Below the pieces are notes generated by a model. It worked only from the letters and a program-made list of their open reading frames with translations, had not been told where the DNA came from and made no database searches. From an uncultured Microbulbifer sp. (GTDB lineage Bacteria; Pseudomonadota; Gammaproteobacteria; Pseudomonadales; Cellvibrionaceae), in the NCBI RefSeq assembly GCF_947489355.1, contig NZ_CANLDD010000031.1, positions 1-49,425 of the forward strand: a DNA stretch of 49,425 nucleotides. Reading direction: 5' to 3'. Shown here in pieces: positions 8,827 to 17,023 of the stretch (positions are counted from its first letter, which is position 1; each line of letters starts with the position of its first letter). Made by a program: the position numbers and the translations under genes.

Positions 8827-9432
8827 TCAGGCACTTTTGCCGTTTTCCTCCTCAAGGGCCCGCTGCACCTCCGGCCGCTCCGCCATGCGCTTTTTGAAAG
8901 CCTGCAATCGTGGCCAGCGTGACATATCGAACTGCATGGACTCCAACCAGGTAGACAAGACATACAGGTAGGCATCCGGCACGGTAAAATCCTCCCCCAT
9001 CAGGTAACCCTTTTCCAGGTGCCTTTCGATATAGTCAAAACGCCGGATCAGGTTTTCGCGCGCATGCTGCTGTTCCTCCTCGGGACCGTTCGCGAACAGA
9101 GGTTTAAACAATTCATGCACTTCCGCACTGAGGAAATTGAGCCACTCGAGCAAGCGGTAGTGGGCGAGGGTGCCCACCGGTGGCACCAGATTGGCATCGG
9201 GCTTTTGTTCGGCCAAAAACTGCACAATGGCAGCGCCCTCAGTGAGTATCTCCCCCCCATCCAGCTGCAGTGCCGGAACATAGCCCTTGGGGTTGATCTT
9301 TCTGAAGTCATCGCCGTTTTCCAGGGTGTGGGTTTCCAAATCCACTTTACACAAGTCCAGATCGATATCCGCTTCGCGGGCGACAATATGTGGGGACAGG
9401 GAGCATGCACCGGGTGAGTAGAAGAGCTTCAC
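8827..9432 (-). CDS. gstA: Glutathione S-transferase, beta class (GstA-like)
   Basis: This cytosolic enzyme conjugates glutathione to electrophiles, with a protective role. The 201-residue protein begins MKLFYSPGACSLSPHI. The Cys at residue 10 is the mixed-disulphide-forming cysteine typical of bacterial beta-class GSTs. An N-terminal thioredoxin-like half contains NPKGYVPALQLDGG and LTEGAAIVQFLAE (glutathione-binding segments). The all-helical C-terminal half contains FTVPDAYLYVL, the N-capping-box region. The length matches E. coli GstA. It lies beside glutathionyl-hydroquinone reductase and DoxX on the same strand, which suggests a small set of genes handling thiols and quinones. Gaps of 94 and 58 bp leave a single transcript possible but unproven. 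Confidence 0.92.
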   Translation of the reverse strand: MKLFYSPGACSLSPHIVAREADIDLDLCKVDLETHTLENGDDFRKINPKGYVPALQLDGGEILTEGAAIVQFLAEQKPDANLVPPVGTLAHYRLLEWLNFLSAEVHELFKPLFANGPEEEQQHARENLIRRFDYIERHLEKGYLMGEDFTVPDAYLYVLSTWLESMQFDMSRWPRLQAFKKRMAERPEVQRALEEENGKSA

Positions 9433-9526
9433 GGGTATTCCTCGGTTGGCAGTTGTGTTGCTAGCAGCAGTATAGAAGCGCTTTCCGGGATGTCTTTAAT
9501 ACCGGTGTATTTTTCCACGCCCCATA

Positions 9527-10498
9527 CTATCCCCGGCCGTGGGGCGCTGCGTAATCAAGTTCGGGTCCCTTGGGGACTATGCCGGTGGGGTTGATATTGC
9601 GGTGACTATCGTAATAGTGGTGCTTGATATGGAAAAAATTCACCGTCTCCGCTACACCCGGCTGCTGATACAGTTCACGGGTAAACCCCCACAGATTTTT
9701 GTAATCCGCCAGGCGCTGTTTGTTACATTTGAAGTGGCCGTGGTAGACCGCATCGAATCGGATCAGCGTGGTAAACAGGCGCCAGTCCGCCTCGGTAATT
9801 CTGTCGCCCGTCAGATAGCGGTTATTGTGTAAGCGCTGCTCCAACTGGTCGAGCGTGCGAAATAACGCTTCGTAGGCCTGCTCGTAGGCTTTCTGAACGG
9901 TGGCAAAGCCAGCGCGGTACACACCGTTGTTCACCGTTTCATACACCACCGCATTGGTGGCGTCGATGTCGCCGCGCAGGTCTTCTGGATAGAAATCCTC
10001 CGGATTGCCGGTGAGGTGATCGAAAGCACTGTTGAACATACGGACAATTTCCGACGATTCATTATTGACCACACACGCCCGCCGCTTGTCCCAGAGTAGA
10101 GGCACGCTGACATGGCCGGTATAATCGTCGCGGTTGCGCAGATATAATTGGTACAGGTAATCCGAATGATAGAGCGGATCGCCACTACTGCCCTCCTCCG
10201 TATTGAAAGACCAGCCGTGCTCGCGCATAAAAGGGCTAACCACTGACACGTCGATATAGGGCTCCAGCCCTTTTAATTTGCGCAATATCAGGGTGCGGTG
10301 GGCCCAGGGGCAGGCCAGGGAGACATACAGGTGATAGCGGCCGGCCTCGGCATCAAAGCCACCCTCACCACTGATTCCGGGACTGCCGTCGGCGGTGATC
10401 CAGTTGCGCAATTGCGCCGCTTCCCGCACGTATTCGCCACCGGTTTTTCCCGTGTCGCGCCTTTGGTTCCGCCAGCGGCCATCGACAAGCTGACCCAT
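9527..10498 (-). CDS. yqjG: Glutathionyl-hydroquinone reductase (YqjG/Xi-class GST)
   Basis: The enzyme reduces glutathionyl-hydroquinones back to free hydroquinones using glutathione. The 323-residue length and the YSLACPWAHR-type active site are characteristic; here the segment is SLACPWAHRTLI near residue 65, with the catalytic Cys in CPWAH. Further family blocks are VVSPFMREHGW, SVPLLWDK, NNESSEIVRMFN, LTGDRITEADWRLFTTLIRFD and IVPKGP near the C terminus. In E. coli, yqjG lies beside the DoxX-like gene yqjF; the same pairing occurs here, with the DoxX gene just upstream on the same strand. The function is therefore well supported by both sequence and context. Confidence 0.95.
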   Translation of the reverse strand: MGQLVDGRWRNQRRDTGKTGGEYVREAAQLRNWITADGSPGISGEGGFDAEAGRYHLYVSLACPWAHRTLILRKLKGLEPYIDVSVVSPFMREHGWSFNTEEGSSGDPLYHSDYLYQLYLRNRDDYTGHVSVPLLWDKRRACVVNNESSEIVRMFNSAFDHLTGNPEDFYPEDLRGDIDATNAVVYETVNNGVYRAGFATVQKAYEQAYEALFRTLDQLEQRLHNNRYLTGDRITEADWRLFTTLIRFDAVYHGHFKCNKQRLADYKNLWGFTRELYQQPGVAETVNFFHIKHHYYDSHRNINPTGIVPKGPELDYAAPHGRG

Positions 10499-10556
10499 CG
10501 CCTTCTCCTCAGGCCGCCGGTTATTGACGGCCTCCCGTTTTCGCCGGGGTGCGGCG

Positions 10557-10955
10557 CTACTTGCCTCTTATCCAGTGATCCAGGCTGAAGCGGCCCGCGC
10601 CAGCACAGGCAAGTAGCAGAAAACCGCCAGCAATAGAGAGGTTCTTCATAAAGCTGGTCATCTCACCGGAATCATCGGGAACAAAATGCACCATGCCGGC
10701 ACTGACCAGGCAAAACAGGAAGAGAAGGATTGCAGAAAAGCGGGTAAAGAAACCGAGCAGCACCGATAACCCTCCGGCCAGCTCCACCAGAATCACCAGC
10801 GGCAATAACAAAGCCGGCAATCCCATCGATACCATAAATTCCTCTGTCATCGCATACTCGCCCAGCTTGCCCCAGCCAGCAATAATAAACAGCAGGGACA
10901 ACAAAACCCGGCCAATCAATTTGGAGGTATCGCACAGCACAGGATGGTTAGCCAT
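10557..10955 (-). CDS. yqjF: DoxX family membrane protein (YqjF-like)
   Basis: This is a 132-residue inner-membrane protein with four predicted hydrophobic helices (about residues 12-30, 46-68, 72-92 and 103-122 of the chosen start). The DoxX signature RVLLSLLFIIAGWGKL lies at the start. DoxX proteins are linked to quinone or thiol redox processes, but their precise role is mostly unknown. The ATG at 10955 (MANHPVLCD) has GAGAGA upstream; the frame continues upstream, but those residues do not match the family. It shares strand and neighbourhood with yqjG and gstA and may head that transcript. Confidence 0.88.
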   Translation of the reverse strand: MANHPVLCDTSKLIGRVLLSLLFIIAGWGKLGEYAMTEEFMVSMGLPALLLPLVILVELAGGLSVLLGFFTRFSAILLFLFCLVSAGMVHFVPDDSGEMTSFMKNLSIAGGFLLLACAGAGRFSLDHWIRGK

Positions 10956-11393
10956 GGCTTTCTCTCTCGCGGTTGCACGCCAATCGATAAAGGGATGCCA
11001 ACAGTGTAGCCCGGAACAGCGGAAATGCGGCAGCTGGAGGAAGACTGTAAAGGCATAGGGTTTCCCTGGGGCAATCATCATCGGGGCATGTCCAATCCAA
11101 ACCCCCGCTTCCTGTCGGGTGTGAAGCGGGTAAATGGGTTGTGTCTACCCGATGAACGGTTACAATTGCGCGCCCTATTGCATCGGGGTGCAGCCCAGAT
11201 GTACCCGCAGGGCGAGGCCATTGCACGGCAGTACCCCCTACCGCGCTCGCGAAAAATCGGCCACCCCCTGCACGACTACAATAACGGCACCCTTACACAC
11301 TGATTAATTTGTCCGTCGAGCGGGCAGGCGCCGCTGCCCCATTGAGGGTTGGGGAGACCCCAGAGCGGCCCCGCCCCGGAGTCCAGGCACGGC
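10956..11393. other. Spacer between the DoxX and CPA1 antiporter genes
   Basis: This 438-bp spacer should carry the divergent promoters of both neighbours. I see one perfect 8-bp inverted repeat, CCCGCTTC (11104-11111) and GAAGCGGG (11123-11130), which could form a hairpin. It lacks a run of T and is not a clear terminator. An open frame on the plus strand ends near 11303 but resembles no protein I know. No RNA gene was recognised. Confidence 0.5.
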
Positions 11394-12683
11394 ATGGAAG
11401 TTTATTACACCTTTTGTTTTCTCGGCGCTGTGTCGGTTTTTCTCGCTTTTCTGAACCAGCGGGTGTTGCGCGCGCAGACCACCATTGCCATTACTACCGG
11501 TGCCCTGGCGCTGTCACTTGTTGTTACCGGCCTGGGGAAACTGGGATTGGTGGAGCTGCGCACCTGGGTGGACCAGTTGCTGCCGCTGCTCAACCTGCAG
11601 GATATCCTTTTGAAGGGGATGCTGGGCTTCCTGCTTTTCGCCGGCAGTTTGCATATCGATTTGCTAGAACTGCGTAACCAGAGACTGGAAATCAGCCTGC
11701 TGGTCATCGTCGGTACCCTGATCTCCACCTTTGTCGTGGGCGCGCTCCTGTACTGGCTCCTGCTGCTCATCAATATGCCGGTAGCCTTCGTTTACTGCCT
11801 GTTGTTCGGCGCATTGATCTCCCCCACCGACCCCATTGCGGTACTGGCGATTATGAAAAACCTGAAAGCGCCGGAGCAGGTATCCATCCAGGTGGAAGGG
11901 GAGTCCCTATTTAACGACGGCTTTGGTATTGTGCTATTCACCGTCATCTACGCACTGGCTTTTGAAGGCAGCCAGCCCACGGTATCAGCTGTCGCGGAGC
12001 TGTTTGCCACCGAAGCCCTGGGCGGGATCCTGCTGGGTCTGATCATCGGCGGTATCTTCCACTGGCTGATCTGCAGCACTGACGACCACAGCCTGGAATT
12101 GCTACTCACCCTGGCAATCCCTTCGGCGGGATTCTCCCTGGCCAATATACTCGGTGTCTCCGGCGCCCTGGCGATGGTGGTCAGCGGTATTATCATCGGC
12201 AATTTCACCCGCGAACGGGGCTTCTCCCGGGTAAGTCAGCACGAACTGGATAACTTCTGGAATATCACCGAGGATTTTCTCAACGGTTTACTGTTCCTGC
12301 TGGTAGGACTGTTCCTGATCACAATCAACCTGCGCCCATTGGATTATCTGCTGATGGCAGCGGGAATCATTATCGTGCTACTGGCACGGGTGTTGGCAGT
12401 GGGGGTCCCGTTCCTCTACCTGAAAAGCCGGCGCAACTACCACCCCTATACCGGCCGGATACTGATCTGGGGCGGACTGCGCGGGGGCCTGGCACTGGCG
12501 CTGGCCATGTCCCTGCCGGCCGGCAGTGCCTTTGTGCAGGGACAGGACCTGCGCTATCTGTGGGTGGTGATGACCTACGGCGTGGTACTCTTTTCTATCG
12601 TGGTACAGGGCTCTACCATAGCCCCCTTGATACGCCGCAGCCGGGAGTTTGCCGAGCCGGAAAGCACCGTGAAACCCTCCTGA
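11394..12683 (+). CDS. CPA1 family sodium/proton antiporter (NhaP-type)
   Basis: This 429-residue inner-membrane protein is predicted to exchange Na+ (or K+) for H+. It has about twelve hydrophobic segments. The CPA1 core motifs are visible: FLLFAGSLHIDL, then ISPTDPIAVLAIMK with the ion-binding Asp, then EGESLFNDGFGIVLF, and later RILIWGGLRGGLALALA, the conserved arginine helix. The ATG at 11394 (MEVYYTFCF) was preferred over a TTG 15 codons upstream because it directly precedes the first helix. It is followed after 31 bp by a Kef-type antiporter on the same strand, so the two may be co-transcribed. Ion preference cannot be read from sequence. Confidence 0.92.
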   Translation: MEVYYTFCFLGAVSVFLAFLNQRVLRAQTTIAITTGALALSLVVTGLGKLGLVELRTWVDQLLPLLNLQDILLKGMLGFLLFAGSLHIDLLELRNQRLEISLLVIVGTLISTFVVGALLYWLLLLINMPVAFVYCLLFGALISPTDPIAVLAIMKNLKAPEQVSIQVEGESLFNDGFGIVLFTVIYALAFEGSQPTVSAVAELFATEALGGILLGLIIGGIFHWLICSTDDHSLELLLTLAIPSAGFSLANILGVSGALAMVVSGIIIGNFTRERGFSRVSQHELDNFWNITEDFLNGLLFLLVGLFLITINLRPLDYLLMAAGIIIVLLARVLAVGVPFLYLKSRRNYHPYTGRILIWGGLRGGLALALAMSLPAGSAFVQGQDLRYLWVVMTYGVVLFSIVVQGSTIAPLIRRSREFAEPESTVKPS

Positions 12684-12714
12684 CGGCAAACCGCCAGACA
12701 GCGACAGACAATCG

Positions 12715-14571
12715 ATGGAAAACACCAGTTTCCTTGCACACGCAGTCATCTTTTTGGGCGCCGCGGTTATCGCGGTCCCCATCGCCACCCGCCTGGGATT
12801 GGGGTCTGTACTGGGCTATCTACTCGCGGGCGTGGCCATAGGCCCGAGTGCGTTGGGATTGGTGGGCGATGCCAGCGACGAAATGCACGTGGCCGAGTTC
12901 GGCGTGGCGCTGATGCTGTTCCTGATCGGCCTGGAACTGCAGCCCAGAAAGCTCTGGCAACTGCGCGGGGCCATCTTCGGCACGGGCAGCGCCCAACTGC
13001 TTTTGTCTGCCGCAGCGATAGCCGGCCTGGTGCTGGCTTTGTTTGAGCCGGGCTGGCGCTCGGCCATCGCCATTGGCCTGATTCTCGCCCTTTCCTCCAC
13101 GGCCATTGTGCTGCAATCTTTGAGTGAAAAGGGCCTACTCAAAACCCAGGGTGGGCGCAGCGCCTTTGGAGTATTGCTTTTCCAGGATATCGCTGTTATC
13201 CCCATACTCGCCCTACTGCCATTGCTTGCGGGTATCCCGGCAGAGGCCCAGGAAGGGGGCCTGAGTGGTTGGCGCTATGGCGTTGCGGTGATCGGTACCA
13301 TTGCCGCCTTCGCCATAGCGGGGCGTTACCTGCTCGGCCCGCTGTTGCGCCTGATTGCGGGCAGCCAGGTGCGCGAGATGTTTACCGTCACTGCGCTTTT
13401 GATCGTATTTGCCGCCGCCGCGGTCATGAGCTGGCTGGATTTATCCCCCGCGTTGGGCACCTTCCTCGCGGGGGTTCTGCTCGCCGAGAGCGAGTTCCGG
13501 CACGAGCTGGAAGCCGATATACAGCCTTTCAAAGGACTGCTGCTGGGGCTCTTTTTTATCGCTGTGGGCGCGAGCCTGAACTTCGCCCTGATCGCCGAGT
13601 ACCCGCTGCTATTGCTGGGGCTGGTGATGGGTTTGGTGTTGGTAAAGTTCGGAGTTTTGTTCGCCCTGGCCCGTGTTCTGCGCATGTCGAAAGGGGAGGA
13701 CTGGCTGTTTGCCCTGTCTTTGGCCCAAGCGGGTGAATTCGGTTTTGTGCTGGTCTCCTTTTCCACCCAAATTCAGGTACTCGACGCCGCAGCGGGCAGT
13801 CTGCTGGTGGCACTGATCGCCCTGACCATGGCGCTGACGCCGATACTGCTGCTTATTTACGAACAATATATCCAACCGCGCTTTATCGGTGGTCCGGACA
13901 GCCCGCTGGTAACAGACCACGGTGCCCCGGTGGACTCGGGCTCACCAGTGATCATCATCGGCTACGGCCGCTTCGGCCAGATTGTGGGGCGCCTGCTCAA
14001 CGCCTGCGGATTTGGCACCACGCTGTTGGAGCGCAACGCCGAACAACTGGATTTGGTGCGCCGCTACGGCATTGAAGCCTATTACGGGGACGCCTCGCGG
14101 GAGGACCTGCTGCGCGCTGCCGGGGCCGGGAATGCGCGCCTGGTGATACTCACCCTCAGTGATCAGGCCGCCTCCCTGGAAATCGTCGCACAGCTGCAGA
14201 AATATTTCCCCCACCTGACGATTCTCGCCAGGGCGCGCAACCGCATGCACCAATATGCGCTGATGGAGGCCGGGGTACAGTATATTTTTCGCGAGACTGT
14301 GGACTCGGCCCTGTCCATCGGCCAAAAAGCCCTGGAGCTACTCGGCCTCAGCCCCCTGCGCGCGCGCCGCGCCGCACGCAGGTTCAAACAGCACGACCAG
14401 CGTATGCTGGAATCCCTGTTTCCCTACTGGCGCAATGAGTCCCAGCATATCGCCCAGACCCGCATCTACCGGGAGCAGCTACTGCAAGCACTACAGGAGG
14501 ACAGACGCGACAAAGACCTGCACCTGGACCACTACTGGGAGGAGGCGCAACCCCAGGAGAAAAAGCAGTAG
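12715..14571 (+). CDS. CPA2 family potassium/proton antiporter (KefB/KefC-like)
   Basis: This 618-residue protein, the length of KefC and KefB, joins a CPA2 transport domain (about 1-385, around twelve helices, with FLIGLELQPRKLW and LALSSTAIVLQSL) to a C-terminal RCK/TrkA-N domain. The nucleotide-binding loop is IIIGYGRFGQIVGRLL near residue 405. Kef systems release K+ during electrophile attack and are held closed by glutathione, so the nearby GST and hydroquinone reductase genes may be functionally related. No KefF/KefG ancillary oxidoreductase is encoded alongside. It could equally be a YbaL-type Kef homologue that is not glutathione-gated. It converges with the CPA1 gene at 14641. Confidence 0.9.
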   Translation: MENTSFLAHAVIFLGAAVIAVPIATRLGLGSVLGYLLAGVAIGPSALGLVGDASDEMHVAEFGVALMLFLIGLELQPRKLWQLRGAIFGTGSAQLLLSAAAIAGLVLALFEPGWRSAIAIGLILALSSTAIVLQSLSEKGLLKTQGGRSAFGVLLFQDIAVIPILALLPLLAGIPAEAQEGGLSGWRYGVAVIGTIAAFAIAGRYLLGPLLRLIAGSQVREMFTVTALLIVFAAAAVMSWLDLSPALGTFLAGVLLAESEFRHELEADIQPFKGLLLGLFFIAVGASLNFALIAEYPLLLLGLVMGLVLVKFGVLFALARVLRMSKGEDWLFALSLAQAGEFGFVLVSFSTQIQVLDAAAGSLLVALIALTMALTPILLLIYEQYIQPRFIGGPDSPLVTDHGAPVDSGSPVIIIGYGRFGQIVGRLLNACGFGTTLLERNAEQLDLVRRYGIEAYYGDASREDLLRAAGAGNARLVILTLSDQAASLEIVAQLQKYFPHLTILARARNRMHQYALMEAGVQYIFRETVDSALSIGQKALELLGLSPLRARRAARRFKQHDQRMLESLFPYWRNESQHIAQTRIYREQLLQALQEDRRDKDLHLDHYWEEAQPQEKKQ

Positions 14572-14640
14572 CCTTCCCTCAAAGACGCAATACAATATTG
14601 CAATGGTTTGGCTTTGCGGGCCACCCTGTAACCTGCAACG

Positions 14641-16278
14641 CTATAAGGGACCCGCAGACGAGCCCTTTGATATCAGGCTGGCCTCGACCAAGTCGACCTC
14701 CAGCACCAGCTTGCGGTGCAACTCATCGTCGATTTCTTTGCGCAGGCGCAGCTCAAAGAGCTGTTCGCGCTCCGCAGCAAGCGCAGCCAGACGGAAGTTG
14801 CGCTCCACCCGAGCGCGTATCCATACACTCTCCTCGCTTTCGTCGTCACGGGTGGTCATCCGGCGGCGGTAGAGGGCCAACAGGTGGTCGATGGCCTCAT
14901 AGGCGATATCCTTATCCTCCCAGTCTCCATCCACCTCCTGTCGCAGGGCGGCCAGCCGTTGTACAGCGGCATTGGCAGCGGACAGTCTTGCGTCTTTTTC
15001 ATCCCCAATCGCAGCCAGCTGCGGCGTATAAGGCAGCCGTCTCAGCAGGGGGGGCAAGGCAAAACCGGCCAGCAACAGCGATACCAGAATCACACCCATG
15101 GCGATTACCAGGGCCAGATCCCGACCCGGCAGCGGGGCACCGTTCGGCAGCAACAAAGGCAAAGAAAAGGCCCCAGCCAGGGTAATGGCACCGCGCACGC
15201 CCGCCACAGTCAATACACTTACCAGGATAAAATGCGCAGAGAGGCTGTGAATACTGCGACGAAAGCGCGACAGGTACAGAGACACCCAAACCCAGGCAAA
15301 GCGCAAAAGCAGCAGGGCCAGGGATATCACCAGGATATACAGCGGGATCATCCAGGCACCAGCAAAACGCGCACCGGCCAAATCCGCCCCCGCCAGACGC
15401 ACCAGCTGTTCGCCCAGCAATACAAAGATGACGCCATCCAGAACTGTCTGTACCGTATTCCACACCGCGCGACGGTCCATGCGCGTGGTGGACATTTCCG
15501 ATCCGTGCAGATTGGTGTAATGGGTGGCGATACCCGCGGTCGCCGCAGCCAGGATACCTGACACCTGCAGGCTCTGCCCCACCATATAGGCGGCGAAGGG
15601 CACCAACAAACTCACCAGTATCTGTATTGCCGAATCCTCCCCCCCCAGGCGCACCAGCCAGCGCAACAGATAGCCGCACACAAAGGCAACTCCAACGCCA
15701 ATCCCAATCCCGCCCACGGCAACCCAGAAAAAACCGCTCAGCGCCTGTGAAAAGGAAAAGCTGCCGGTCATCACCGCCGCCACTGCAAAGCGGAAAATAT
15801 CCAACCCCGAGGCGTCATTAAACAGGGATTCCCCGGCGAGAATATGCTCCAGCCGCGGTGGCATGGCACTGCCGCCATGTACCGCCGATACTGCCACCGG
15901 GTCGGTGGGCGCGAGGATCGCCGCCACTGCAAACGCTATGGCGACGGGCATGACGGGCACCAGCCAGGAGAGAAAAAACCCCACTCCCACCACCGTGAAT
16001 ACCACCAGCCCTACAGCCAGGGTGACGATCGGGCCCAGATCCCTGAAAAAGGCACCCTTGGGAATGCGCCAACCCGCCAGAAATAACAGCGGCGGAATAA
16101 AAAGCAGGAAAAAGAGTTCCGGGTCTAAAGGTATTTTTACACCGAATACGGCGCCGAGTAGAAACCCACCCGCAATCTGGACCAGGGGCAGGGGAATCGG
16201 CAGGGGCAATATGCGCGCAACAATCAGGCTGAGAGCCACAACCAGCAACAGCACCAGTGCCAGAACAAGATCGTGCAT
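14641..16278 (-). CDS. CPA1 family sodium/proton antiporter (YjcE-like)
   Basis: This 545-residue protein has an N-terminal CPA1 membrane domain of about 400 residues and a hydrophilic C-terminal part (about 420-545) rich in Arg and Glu, as in E. coli YjcE (549 residues). Motifs are FIPPLLFLAGWRIP, ILAPTDPVAVSAV with the conserved Asp, AGESLFNDASGL, and GVRGAITLAGAFSLPL. It would expel Na+ or K+ in exchange for protons. It is the third antiporter in five kilobases, transcribed towards the Kef-type gene. The cytoplasmic tail is probably regulatory, but no named domain was recognised in it. Confidence 0.9.
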   Translation of the reverse strand: MHDLVLALVLLLVVALSLIVARILPLPIPLPLVQIAGGFLLGAVFGVKIPLDPELFFLLFIPPLLFLAGWRIPKGAFFRDLGPIVTLAVGLVVFTVVGVGFFLSWLVPVMPVAIAFAVAAILAPTDPVAVSAVHGGSAMPPRLEHILAGESLFNDASGLDIFRFAVAAVMTGSFSFSQALSGFFWVAVGGIGIGVGVAFVCGYLLRWLVRLGGEDSAIQILVSLLVPFAAYMVGQSLQVSGILAAATAGIATHYTNLHGSEMSTTRMDRRAVWNTVQTVLDGVIFVLLGEQLVRLAGADLAGARFAGAWMIPLYILVISLALLLLRFAWVWVSLYLSRFRRSIHSLSAHFILVSVLTVAGVRGAITLAGAFSLPLLLPNGAPLPGRDLALVIAMGVILVSLLLAGFALPPLLRRLPYTPQLAAIGDEKDARLSAANAAVQRLAALRQEVDGDWEDKDIAYEAIDHLLALYRRRMTTRDDESEESVWIRARVERNFRLAALAAEREQLFELRLRKEIDDELHRKLVLEVDLVEASLISKGSSAGPL

Positions 16279-16518
16279 TGCTTACTCATAATCCCTATGG
16301 GAGACCACTGTGCAGCGGCTGTTGCCCAGCCATCAACAGTTCTCCGTAGCCTTATTAGACTGCCGCTCTTGAAATACTGGCCAGCCACTTGGCATGGCTT
16401 GTAGCGCAAGAGCCTACCCAGGCCAATAAGTACAGCCAGTATAGGAAACCTAAGGATGCGAGCGCGCACTCTGCCCCTCGCCACTTTCTGCCGCTGCTCG
16501 CAATGGACCTTGTAATAA

Positions 16519-16544
16519 GGGCTGCCGTTGGCGGCCCTTTTGTT
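16519..16544 (+). terminator. Rho-independent terminator with no gene in front
   Basis: GGGCTGCC-GTT-GGCGGCCC forms an eight-pair stem (one G-T pair) with a three-base loop, followed by TTTTGTT. This is a standard intrinsic terminator for plus-strand transcription. The only neighbour upstream, the CPA1 gene, runs the other way, so no plus-strand gene is left for it to end. The spacer 16279-16518 may hold the decayed tail of a lost gene: the bases before the stem read as an open frame ending in tandem TAATAA. It could also hold a small RNA. Confidence 0.7.
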
Positions 16545-16580
16545 GAGCGTTTGCCTTAATTACCGCAACTGATACATAAA

Positions 16581-16630
16581 GATTACAGATGTAAACAAAA
16601 TGCTTGCTTTATGTGATTACGGATGTAAAC
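16581..16630 (+). promoter_or_regulatory. Two BlaI-type operators
   Basis: Two nearly identical 16-mers lie in tandem, GATTACAGATGTAAAC (16581-16596) and GATTACGGATGTAAAC (16615-16630), 34 bp apart centre to centre. The first contains a perfect dyad TTACA-NN-TGTAA and the second one with a single mismatch. BlaI and MecI repressors bind TACA-N-TGTA-type dyads, and the blaI-like gene starts only 9 bp after the second copy. The expected reading is autorepression of the blaI-M56-hydrolase operon. The second site overlaps the zone just before the ribosome binding site AAGGA, so bound repressor would block transcription start or early elongation. Confidence 0.75.
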
Positions 16631-16639
16631 ATAAGGATC

Positions 16640-17023
16640 ATGACAGACGAGAAAAAAACTATCAGCGTAGCTGAAAGCAAGGTAATGGAGGCGTTATGGC
16701 GCACCCAGCCCTTAAGCGCCGAGGACATAACAGCGGAAATTGCCGAAGAGCAAAGCTGGAGCGTTGGTACGATCAAATCACTTTTGAACAGGCTAATGTC
16801 CAAAGAGGCAATATCCGCAGAAAAGCATGGTCGTAAGTATCTGTATAGTCCAAACCTTACCCGTGAAGATTACATGAGCGCAGAGGGCCGAGGGGTGTTG
16901 GATCGCTTGTTTGAAGGTCGGGTGTCCTCGTTGTTTGCCCATTTTTCCAAACATGAAAATTTGTGCGCTGAGGATATTGCGGATTTGAAAAAGGCGATTA
17001 GGGAGCTTGAAAATGACAATTGA
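16640..17023 (+). CDS. BlaI/MecI/CopY family transcriptional repressor
   Basis: This is a 127-residue DNA-binding repressor. The winged-helix domain (about residues 8-80) has VAESKVMEALW, EIAEEQSWSVGTIKSLLNRLM and YLYSPNLTREDYMS, which is the BlaI pattern. The C-terminal helices would form the dimer. In known systems an M56 membrane protease of the BlaR1 type triggers cleavage of this repressor when a ligand is sensed. The next gene here is exactly such a protease, and the two overlap by 11 bp. The ATG at 16640 is preceded by AAGGA. Two dyads directly upstream are its likely operators. The conserved Asn-Phe cleavage bond of BlaI is not obvious here, so the way it is inactivated is open. Confidence 0.92.
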   Translation: MTDEKKTISVAESKVMEALWRTQPLSAEDITAEIAEEQSWSVGTIKSLLNRLMSKEAISAEKHGRKYLYSPNLTREDYMSAEGRGVLDRLFEGRVSSLFAHFSKHENLCAEDIADLKKAIRELENDN

